Assembly: GCA_021163625.1 (NCBI GenBank)
Contig: JAGGTS010000061.1
Location: forward strand, 1-7,069
Origin: a bacterium
GTDB lineage: Bacteria > Patescibacteriota > Minisyncoccia > Minisyncoccales > CG1-02-41-26
Direction of reading: 5' to 3'
DNA: 7,069 nucleotides
In this document: in pieces, positions 1 through 4,502 of the stretch
How positions within the stretch are numbered: the first letter of the stretch is position 1
Layout of the letters: each line of letters begins with the position of its first letter
Program-made: the position numbers and the translations under genes
Notes under the pieces: model-generated
What the model was told of the DNA's origin: nothing
The model's input: the letters and a program-made list of their open reading frames with translations, nothing else
The model's database searches: none

Positions 1-173
1 CAGTTGCTATTATTCTAGATAAAGTTTCTGGCAGGTCAAAAGGTTTTGGCTTTGTAGAAATGTCCACAGAAGAAGAAGCAAAGAAAGCAAAGGAGTCGCT
101 TAACGGAAAGGAGTTGGATGGAAGGAGGATAATAGTTGACGAGGCTAGACCAATGCGAAAAAGAGATTTTTAG
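1..173 (+). CDS. RRM RNA-binding protein, second copy, 5' end outside window (partial)
   Basis: This is the C-terminal part of a single-RRM RNA-binding protein, reading in from outside the left edge. The first complete codon is at 3-5 and the TAG stop at 171-173, giving 56 residues that match residues 32-87 of the minus-strand gene at 272-535 at every position. It contains the RNP1 motif KGFGFVEM, whose aromatic residues stack on RNA bases in RRM domains, and the basic tail ending RKRDF. Only three codons differ from the other copy (third bases at 98, 116 and 128), all synonymous: TCG/TCA, TTG/TTA and AGG/AGA. The N-terminus with the RNP2 motif lies outside the window, so it cannot be known whether the gene is complete. 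It could be a true second gene or a chimeric assembly end. The reading frame itself is certain. Confidence 0.75.
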   Translation, partial: VAIILDKVSGRSKGFGFVEMSTEEEAKKAKESLNGKELDGRRIIVDEARPMRKRDF

Positions 174-222
174 TCTTTTAGAAGATTGCTAGCCAAAAGG
201 CTCCTGAAAGTGTTGCCGCCCA
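1..222. repeat. Left arm of a 222-bp inverted repeat
   Basis: Position x pairs with position 445-x across the whole arm without any insertion or deletion. Mismatched pairs are 98/347, 116/329, 128/317, 182/263 and 213/232, plus the central A/A at 222/223. The outer 97 positions are identical. The repeat runs to the window edge, so its true length is unknown. The arm carries the 3' part of the RRM gene and half of the terminator. Confidence 0.97.
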
Positions 223-250
223 AGGGCGGCAGCACTTTCAGGAGCCTTTT
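195..250. terminator. Bidirectional intrinsic terminator between the convergent RRM copies
   Basis: A 23-bp GC-rich stem (199-221 with 224-246, central AA) is preceded by AAAA at 195-198 and followed by TTTT at 247-250. It therefore looks like an intrinsic terminator when read from either strand. The only irregular pair in the stem is 213/232, a U-G wobble in plus-strand RNA and an A-C mismatch in minus-strand RNA. The stem lies about 25 bp past both stop codons (171-173 and 272-274), where a shared terminator of convergent genes is expected. The U-tract is short, so efficiency is uncertain. Confidence 0.7.
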
Positions 251-444
251 GGCTAGCAATCTCCTAAAAGACTAAAAATCTCTTTTTCGCATTGGTCTAG
301 CCTCGTCAACTATTATTCTCCTTCCATCTAACTCCTTTCCGTTAAGTGACTCCTTTGCTTTCTTTGCTTCTTCTTCTGTGGACATTTCTACAAAGCCAAA
401 ACCTTTTGACCTGCCAGAAACTTTATCTAGAATAATAGCAACTG
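223..444. repeat. Right arm of the 222-bp inverted repeat
   Basis: This is the reverse-complement partner of 1-222. It covers the terminator half and codons 31 (in part) to 87 of the minus-strand RRM gene. The minus-strand gene continues past 444 to its start at 535. The arm limit at 444 is therefore set only by the window edge, and the duplication may include the whole gene. Confidence 0.97.
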
Positions 445-535
445 AATTTACCGTACCTGCTTGAGAGAAAAAATCTTTCAAGCCGTCTTCGGTAGTGTTG
501 TAGGAAAGACTCCCTACATAAAGCTTACTACTCAT
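272..535 (-). CDS. Single-RRM RNA-binding protein (87 aa)
   Basis: This is a complete short RNA-binding protein made almost entirely of one RNA recognition motif. RNP2 is at residues 5-10 (LYVGSL) and RNP1 at 44-51 (KGFGFVEM); the expected RRM spacing and the closing segment RRIIVDEARP are present, followed by a short basic tail. Proteins of this size resemble cyanobacterial Rbp proteins and the stand-alone RRM proteins common in CPR genomes. In cyanobacteria some are cold-induced and bind mRNA; a similar role here is inference. The ATG at 533-535 is chosen because it gives the usual N-terminus just before RNP2, although no good Shine-Dalgarno precedes it. Transcription most likely starts near 718 from a consensus promoter, leaving a long structured leader. 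A second copy of the 3' part faces it across the terminator. Confidence 0.95.
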   Translation of the reverse strand: MSSKLYVGSLSYNTTEDGLKDFFSQAGTVNSVAIILDKVSGRSKGFGFVEMSTEEEAKKAKESLNGKELDGRRIIVDEARPMRKRDF

Positions 536-718
536 TTACTTTACTAAATTAATTAGCTTGTTTAATTTCTATAAATTTGCCTTTTGTCTGCTAAAAATAG
601 AACAAATATTGCGCTACTTCACAGATTCCAGACAAAACGACCTACTCCTAACTTCTTCACATCTGTAAAAAATTAATGTAAGACTTAGTGAGCACGATCT
701 GGCTAAAAATTGCCAGAC
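536..718 (-). promoter_or_regulatory. Long structured 5' leader of the RRM gene
   Basis: From the predicted start near 718 to the ATG at 535, the leader is about 183 nt and holds no convincing gene. Its first bases form a hairpin (TCTGGC at 717-712 with GCCAGA at 703-698, loop AATTTTTA). Further down, TTTTGTCTG (637-629) is exactly complementary to CAGACAAAA (590-582). The same TTTTGTCTGG string also occurs at 722-713, straddling the start site. The 5' GUCUGG segment could therefore pair with either partner, which would allow alternative folds. Autoregulation by the RRM protein or temperature control is possible but only inferred. Confidence 0.5.
698..717 (-). other. Hairpin at the predicted 5' end of the RRM mRNA
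   Basis: Six-bp stem TCTGGC/GCCAGA with an eight-base loop. It is not followed by a U-tract on either strand, so it is a poor terminator. Its position one base from the predicted transcription start suggests a 5'-terminal stabilising stem-loop, a role known for other bacterial mRNAs such as ompA. Confidence 0.45.
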
Positions 719-725
719 AAAAATA

Positions 726-754
726 ATAATACTCCCTTTATTACGACTTGTCAA
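726..754 (-). promoter_or_regulatory. Consensus sigma-70-type promoter for the RRM gene
   Basis: On the minus strand the -35 box is TTGACA (754-749, six of six to consensus), the spacer is 17 bp, and the -10 box is TATTAT (731-726, five of six). It begins just after the TAG stop of the coiled-coil gene (763-761). A G at 718, eight bases downstream, is the likely start. This is the best match to a housekeeping promoter in the window and suggests strong, independent transcription of the RRM gene. Confidence 0.7.
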
Positions 755-760
755 CCTCTG

Positions 761-1708
761 CTACTCTGAATTAGTGCCTGTTGCCTCTTCTGTTGTGGCA
801 TTATTTTCCGTCGTTGTATTATTGCTTTCATTTGCCGCGCCTATACCGGGGTTTGTAGCAGAAGTTTCTGCTTCTTTTTTCAGCTCCCGGACAATTTCTA
901 CTAAGACCCTATGGGCCTGCCTGATATAACTATTCGCCTCCAAGATAAGCTGATGCGCCTCTTTAAAAAGCTGATTAGCTTGAGATATATCCATATCTGT
1001 TATTGAATCAAATTTATCTCTGGCAGCGTCTCTTTTTTGTTTTGCATTCTCAATTTTAGCATTCATGTCTGAAAGCAATGATTCAACCTTTGAAGTGTCC
1101 TTTCCTGCGGCTTTAAGCTGCTCCACCTTTTGAGATATACTTGCTGAAACATTTTCAAACTTTGCAATAATCCAATTTAACCTCTCGCACCAAATCTCAC
1201 CAATAACCCTTTTTACAAGCGATCTATGCTTTGTCCAATGCTTGCGAATCATTCCTGCGGATTTAGCAATTTCACTGCTTGAAGCGTTTTCCACACTTTG
1301 CTTTTGGTTCTCAAGCCAGCTAATGTCGTTATCAATTTTTGAGATAATATCTTGGCGTGAGCTTTCTGAAATTCCTGTTCTGTTTGAAATCCAGCTTTTC
1401 AAAGAATCAAGGCGCTTTACCAAAACATCAATGGTTTTATCAAGAAATTCCCTGGCTCTGCTCTCATAGGTTGTCTTATTCTGCTTTGTCTTGAATACTC
1501 TATACTTTTCCCTTGCTGTAGAAAGTTTGTGCCTGACATTCTTTAAAAAATTCACTTCTTTAAAATATTGCTGCCGGGCTGCCTGATATTTTTCCTTGAA
1601 GGACTTATTAACACCGCTAAAGTTTTTAGCCAAAACAGCTTGACTAAAAATTCCAAAGACCAAAAGGCCCATTATTGATAAAGCAATGATTTTACTTATT
1701 TTCTTCAT
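761..1708 (-). CDS. Secreted coiled-coil protein of unknown function (315 aa)
   Basis: The product has a Sec-type signal peptide: KK near the start, a hydrophobic core at residues 7-22, and a likely cleavage after A27 (V-L-A). The mature part is almost entirely helical, rich in Lys/Glu/Gln/Ala, with heptad-like stretches at about 36-120 and 180-280. There is a single Cys in a CERLNWI segment at about 173. The last 35 residues are a Thr/Asn/Glu-rich low-complexity tail without a membrane anchor. Helical secreted proteins of this look are frequent in CPR and DPANN genomes, but I cannot name a family. It follows the anchored acidic protein after 39 bp, so the two probably form one transcript. 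The ATG at 1706-1708 has no Shine-Dalgarno; a perfect one lies 34-40 bases upstream before a GTG mini-ORF. Confidence 0.85.
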   Translation of the reverse strand: MKKISKIIALSIMGLLVFGIFSQAVLAKNFSGVNKSFKEKYQAARQQYFKEVNFLKNVRHKLSTAREKYRVFKTKQNKTTYESRAREFLDKTIDVLVKRLDSLKSWISNRTGISESSRQDIISKIDNDISWLENQKQSVENASSSEIAKSAGMIRKHWTKHRSLVKRVIGEIWCERLNWIIAKFENVSASISQKVEQLKAAGKDTSKVESLLSDMNAKIENAKQKRDAARDKFDSITDMDISQANQLFKEAHQLILEANSYIRQAHRVLVEIVRELKKEAETSATNPGIGAANESNNTTTENNATTEEATGTNSE

Positions 1709-1714
1709 ATTTTT

Positions 1715-1735
1715 TCAGCTGGCAATTGCAATCAC
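1715..1735 (-). other. Possible six-codon leader mini-ORF (GTG to TGA)
   Basis: A GTG at 1735-1733 starts six codons (MIAIAS) that end at TGA, 1717-1715. It is in the same frame as the downstream coiled-coil gene, whose ATG follows only six bases after this stop. The Shine-Dalgarno AAGGAGG sits six bases before the GTG, an ideal spacing. Reinitiation at the ATG would couple the two. It could instead be a remnant of an earlier longer N-terminus. Confidence 0.35.
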
Positions 1736-1741
1736 AAATAA

Positions 1742-1748
1742 CCTCCTT
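1742..1748 (-). promoter_or_regulatory. Strong Shine-Dalgarno overlapping the upstream stop codon
   Basis: AAGGAGG on the minus strand overlaps the last base of the TAA stop (1750-1748) of the acidic anchored protein. It is the only full-strength Shine-Dalgarno I see near any gene start here. It is placed correctly for the GTG at 1735 and too far from the ATG at 1708. Confidence 0.6.
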
Positions 1749-2185
1749 TATTGGGTAATTTCTGAAAGCGAATTGCCAATATCATTTATTGAACTATCGT
1801 TTTCAAATTCGTCTAAGTCTGAAATATCGCCAGAAAAGCTGTCCAAGTCGTTGCTAATATCGTTTGACAGGCTTTCTATAGAAGAAATATCCACCCCATT
1901 AGCAGCTTGGCTGATATTGGTGTTTCCAAAAGGACCCTCGCTTATCGCAAGCAAGTCTTGGTCCAGAGCGTTAAGGGAATCGTCTTGGTCAAAGGCAAGC
2001 AACTCTGCAACATCCTCAGAGAAAGAATCTTCTTCTCTGCTTAAGTCTTGGGCTTGCTGGGATAAAGATTGAACAGGCGCCTTTGTTCCAGTTTTTGCTA
2101 AATACGAATAGTAATAGACAAAACCAAAGGCAACGGCGATAACCGCAATAACAACAATTGTTATCCAATAACCTTTTTTTGTCAT
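1748..2185 (-). CDS. Membrane-anchored acidic Ser/Asp-rich protein (145 aa)
   Basis: An N-terminal basic MTKKG is followed by one hydrophobic segment (about residues 7-26, then aromatic YYYSY). This predicts a single anchor with the remaining roughly 115 residues outside the membrane. The outer part is strongly acidic and lacks Cys. Residues about 98-145 contain imperfect short repeats built on DIS, NDL and DLDxF (for example DISNDLDSF and DISDLDEF), which could form an amphipathic helix or bind cations. I do not recognise a named family; short acidic anchored proteins like this recur in CPR genomes. It sits directly upstream of the secreted coiled-coil gene, suggesting a shared cell-surface role. 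A promoter with its -10 box only 15 bases before the ATG predicts a very short mRNA leader. Confidence 0.8.
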   Translation of the reverse strand: MTKKGYWITIVVIAVIAVAFGFVYYYSYLAKTGTKAPVQSLSQQAQDLSREEDSFSEDVAELLAFDQDDSLNALDQDLLAISEGPFGNTNISQAANGVDISSIESLSNDISNDLDSFSGDISDLDEFENDSSINDIGNSLSEITQ

Positions 2186-2200
2186 AAAGCATCGGCTTTA

Positions 2201-2230
2201 TATTTATTTTTAATCGACCTTTATAGTCAA
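2201..2230 (-). promoter_or_regulatory. Candidate promoter for the acidic-protein/coiled-coil unit
   Basis: On the minus strand there is TTGACT (2230-2225, five of six), an 18-bp spacer and a weak TAAATA (2206-2201). The predicted start lies about eight bases before the ATG at 2185. The -10 match is poor, so the call is tentative. Confidence 0.4.
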
Positions 2231-2250
2231 GGCAAGATATTTTATCTGCC
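2231..2250. other. Hairpin after the two-TM protein gene
   Basis: GGCA-GATA pairs with TATC-TTGCC around a short AT loop, with one bulged base. It lies just past the 2261 stop and directly abuts the -35 box at 2230-2225. Without a U-tract it is a weak terminator at best. Confidence 0.35.
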
Positions 2251-2260
2251 CGACATTTTA

Positions 2261-2740
2261 CTAAACTAACTTTATTTTTTCATCTTTCCGGCCATTTTCT
2301 TTTGCTTCCTTAATCTCTCTCTTGATAATTGCCCAATGGTAAAGATATAGCGGCAGGCCAACTATAATCAAAGAAAAGGCAAAAGAAGCAGTGCTTTGGT
2401 TTTTAATGCTTTTTATCTCCTCCGAACTTAAATTCCCCTCCTTCCATTCCTTGTAATCGCTAATCCATTCAACTAAAAACTTTTGTTGCTCTTTAGAAAG
2501 GCTTGTACTGCTGCTGCAGGACTTTGCTATTTTTTCAAAATCCGAAGGACCAATTGCGCCGTTCTGACCAATTACTGGCAAGGGTGGAGCTAATTTATAA
2601 GTTGGCTGGTCTGCTTTTTTAAAAATAAAATTTTTTAAACCCAGGTCAATTAACTTCACTAGGCCAATAGTTATTAAAACTAAACCAAGCAACGCAAAAA
2701 GATATAAATAAACGGTTCTGATAATTGAATCTGATTTCAT
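2261..2740 (-). CDS. Two-transmembrane protein of unknown function (159 aa)
   Basis: Two hydrophobic helices are visible, at about residues 10-31 and 117-139. Between them is an 85-residue loop with a Pro-rich stretch and one Cys (C75). The segment after helix 2 is basic (KREIKEAKENGRKDEK), placing both termini in the cytoplasm and the loop outside. The first helix and the LPLYLYHWAIIKRE segment remind me of DUF5671-type membrane proteins of CPR bacteria, but this is recollection and not a search result. It lies 44 bp behind the aldolase but has its own good promoter. The ATG at 2738-2740 is preceded by a weak AGGA. Function is unknown. Confidence 0.8.
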   Translation of the reverse strand: MKSDSIIRTVYLYLFALLGLVLITIGLVKLIDLGLKNFIFKKADQPTYKLAPPLPVIGQNGAIGPSDFEKIAKSCSSSTSLSKEQQKFLVEWISDYKEWKEGNLSSEEIKSIKNQSTASFAFSLIIVGLPLYLYHWAIIKREIKEAKENGRKDEKIKLV

Positions 2741-2754
2741 ATATCCTATATTTA

Positions 2755-2782
2755 ATTTTAAACTTTCTCAAAATAGAGTCAA
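2755..2782 (-). promoter_or_regulatory. Promoter for the two-TM protein gene, close to its ATG
   Basis: TTGACT (2782-2777) and TAAAAT (2760-2755), each five of six to consensus, are separated by 16 bp. The -35 box starts three bases after the aldolase stop codon. Only 14 bases separate the -10 box from the ATG at 2740, so the mRNA leader should be about seven bases. Confidence 0.55.
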
Positions 2783-2784
2783 AA

Positions 2785-3717
2785 TTAGGTTTTAATTTCT
2801 CCCCTATATATTTCTAAAGCTTCTTGGGCATTCTTGCCTTCTACGCTGACAGCATAAATCGCATTAGCCATTCTTATTGCTTGGCCAAGAGGCTTTTGAT
2901 GAATATTTCTTCCTGTTCCATTTCCAGCCGTGCCTGCAATGTGAATTTGTTTGTACAAATTTTCCAGAAATATTTTAGGATCCACGCTTTCGCCTCCAGC
3001 GCAGACGACTTTTGTATTTCCAGCCGCTAAAACCGCTTCTTTTAACTCCTCTATCGGATTTTCCGTATCTGGTTCATTTAACTTTACAAAATCAGCTCCA
3101 AGACAGGCAGCCACTCCAGCAGCCCCTGCTATTAAATGAGGATCTTTTTCGTTTTTGACTGCCTTTCCCCTTGGGTATGCCCAAATAACAGCTATAAGCC
3201 CATTTTTATGGGCTTTGTTTATAATTTGAGCCGCCTCTGCCAGCATAATATGCTCATACCTGCTTCCGATATAAATAGTATAGCCAACGCCAAGGATATT
3301 AAGTCCGGAATTCTTTTTAAATTCAACAACATTGTCTACAGTATAGATAGCCCTGCTAAGAGGATCTTTTTCAGCAGTCTTCAGCAAATTTGTCTTTGAG
3401 TTCAGCTTGATGAGAAAAGGAATATTTTTATATTCAGGGCCATACCGCGCTATTAGCCCCATTTGGCTGGCAAAACATCCTATTTTTGCCTTGCTGGCTA
3501 TTTCAAATAAATGCTTTGGCGATGCGTCATCTTTTGATATATTTTGCCCATAAAAATCGTTGTTTAAATGCTCTATTTTTTGGTCGCCGGCAAAAAGCAT
3601 AAGATTTCCTGTTCCTTTGGTGATTTTCAAATAATTTCTAATGAATTCCCGCCTTGCCTTTTTGGGCACATCAAAAGGAACAGTAATATCTTTTTCGCTG
3701 ATTTGATTATTAGCCAT
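2785..3717 (-). CDS. fbaB: Class I fructose-bisphosphate aldolase, DhnA/FbaB family (310 aa)
   Basis: Cytoplasmic Schiff-base aldolase that splits fructose 1,6-bisphosphate into dihydroxyacetone phosphate and glyceraldehyde 3-phosphate. It is a TIM barrel of the archaeal-type class I family (COG1830). Visible landmarks: D45 in the N-terminal GDQKIEH motif, Y181 in WAYPRG (general acid position), K212 in GADFVKLNEP (Schiff-base lysine), GG at 241-242, and the phosphate-binding GNGTGRNIHQ segment near 265-274. Length is normal for the family. The first motif differs from the common DxGxEHG form, having K47 and L51 instead of Gly. The related ADH synthase (2-amino-3,7-dideoxyheptulosonate synthase) is a less likely alternative. 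It stands as its own transcription unit with a promoter about 40 bp upstream and supports central sugar metabolism, the only such gene here. Confidence 0.88.
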   Translation of the reverse strand: MANNQISEKDITVPFDVPKKARREFIRNYLKITKGTGNLMLFAGDQKIEHLNNDFYGQNISKDDASPKHLFEIASKAKIGCFASQMGLIARYGPEYKNIPFLIKLNSKTNLLKTAEKDPLSRAIYTVDNVVEFKKNSGLNILGVGYTIYIGSRYEHIMLAEAAQIINKAHKNGLIAVIWAYPRGKAVKNEKDPHLIAGAAGVAACLGADFVKLNEPDTENPIEELKEAVLAAGNTKVVCAGGESVDPKIFLENLYKQIHIAGTAGNGTGRNIHQKPLGQAIRMANAIYAVSVEGKNAQEALEIYRGEIKT

Positions 3718-3757
3718 ATTTACACTTTAAATAAAGGAATAATTTTACAAGCTATAA

Positions 3758-3795
3758 ACTATAATATAGTATAACGAAAAATCAAATATTAGCAA
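3758..3795 (-). promoter_or_regulatory. Two overlapping candidate promoters for the aldolase, with a dyad over the -10 boxes
   Basis: Two candidate pairs, each with a 16-bp spacer, overlap on the minus strand: TTGATT (3785-3780) with TATAGT (3763-3758), and TTGCTA (3795-3790) with TATACT (3773-3768). A perfect dyad, ACTATA-A-TATAGT, covers 3758-3770 and touches both -10 boxes, so it could be an operator. Predicted leaders are about 33-43 nt. In AT-rich DNA such matches are easy to find by chance. Confidence 0.45.
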
Positions 3796-3878
3796 TGAAA
3801 TTAATAAGCTATCCAGGTTTGGCAAAGTGGCATTATCTTTTAAGCATATTGTTTTTCCCGTTAAAAAGTTTTTCAAAT

Positions 3879-3907
3879 ATTAATATCATTTATAGGCAGA
3901 TATTAAT
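3879..3907. repeat. Inverted repeat downstream of the coiled-coil gene
   Basis: Nine-bp arms ATTAATATC (3879-3887) and GATATTAAT (3899-3907) enclose 11 bases. On the minus strand the stem is followed by ATTTGAAAAACTTTTT, so it may act as a weak terminator for the 3943-4449 gene, or as a protein-binding site. The stem is nearly all A-T. Nothing else convincing lies in the 225-bp gap 3718-3942 besides the aldolase promoter. Confidence 0.35.
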
Positions 3908-3942
3908 TTAAAGGTTGGTTAACGCTAAAAGTAAATTGCTAA

Positions 3943-4449
3943 TTACTGGATAGACGCCCCTTTTTCATTTTCTAATTCAGATTTTAAGAAAGAAACATCG
4001 CTGATACACTCTGATATATATTGGCTTACCTTACTTATTTCGTCCTGATAATCTTTAATAAGTTCTTGCTCTGCCTTCCCTTCAATAATCCTGTTGATTG
4101 TCTGCAAGCCTCCGCTAAAATTTCCAATCACATGCTCAAAATGACTATTCTCAGTAATCCGCGCGTCGCTACCACTGATTAAATCCTTTAATTTTTTAAT
4201 ATTGCTTCTGATTAACAAAAGGTCTCCTATTATGTCATTAATATCGCTTTCTTCCAACTTCTGGATTTTTATCTTGCCTAAAAACGTATCTATATCGTTA
4301 AGGTGGTCGTTCAAATAGTTTGAATAATCAACTTTCTCTTGCCTGCTTGAAATTGTTCCCTCTGGCGAGTCTATGTTGTTTGCCTCTTGGAATTTTTTTT
4401 CTGTTTTTTCGAGCCAAATTTTATTTTCCTGAGGTTCATTCATCTGCAT
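3943..4449 (-). CDS. Acidic coiled-coil protein of unknown function (168 aa)
   Basis: Soluble and predominantly helical. It has no signal peptide or membrane segment, and a polar Glu/Asn/Gln-rich N-terminal 40 residues. Heptad-like regions lie at about 45-95 and 120-165, interrupted by a Gly-rich GNFSGG segment near 109-114. There is one Cys (in SECISD). I recognise no family. A start three codons in (ATG at 4443) is also possible; neither start has a Shine-Dalgarno. It follows the nuclease gene after 46 bp containing a tandem repeat, and is probably the last gene of the ychF operon. Because the predicted partners are cytoplasmic, it may be a helical adaptor, but nothing in the sequence proves that. 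Confidence 0.75.
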   Translation of the reverse strand: MQMNEPQENKIWLEKTEKKFQEANNIDSPEGTISSRQEKVDYSNYLNDHLNDIDTFLGKIKIQKLEESDINDIIGDLLLIRSNIKKLKDLISGSDARITENSHFEHVIGNFSGGLQTINRIIEGKAEQELIKDYQDEISKVSQYISECISDVSFLKSELENEKGASIQ

Positions 4450-4456
4450 AAATTTG

Positions 4457-4502
4457 TTACAAATACATTTTAATAAGTTTTATTACAAATAAATTTTAAT
4501 AA
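4457..4502. repeat. Imperfect tandem repeat, 26-bp period
   Basis: TTACAAATACATTTTAATAA at 4457-4476 recurs at 4483-4502 with one change (C4466 to A4492). The second copy covers the TAA stop of the nuclease gene (4498-4496). It separates two genes on the same strand and may be a slippage duplication. Confidence 0.7.

Noticed and set aside
619..660. Minus-strand 13-codon GTG open frame (KKLGVGRFVWNL) in the RRM leader
   Set aside because: There is no Shine-Dalgarno before it and no regulatory codon pattern; too short to support without conservation.
1715..1717. UGA as a sense codon (Gracilibacteria-type code)
   Set aside because: All long genes, including glycine-rich YchF and aldolase, contain no in-frame TGA, which would be frequent under that code.
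1686..2072. Plus-strand open frame of 128 codons
   Set aside because: It lies antisense over the acidic anchored protein and part of the coiled-coil gene, has a Ser/Leu-rich shadow composition, and no promoter or ribosome site.
2824..3399. Several plus-strand open frames across the aldolase
   Set aside because: They are antisense to a strongly supported aldolase gene and show no recognisable motif.
3795..3911. Plus-strand 38-codon open frame with a hydrophobic stretch (HYLLSILFF)
   Set aside because: No ribosome site or promoter is visible, it runs over the inverted repeat and AT-rich gap, and such a length arises by chance; only conservation could rescue it.
3788..3943. Eight-base inverted pair ATTAGCAA / TTGCTAAT, about 140 bp apart
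   Set aside because: Short, AT-rich and widely spaced; expected by chance.
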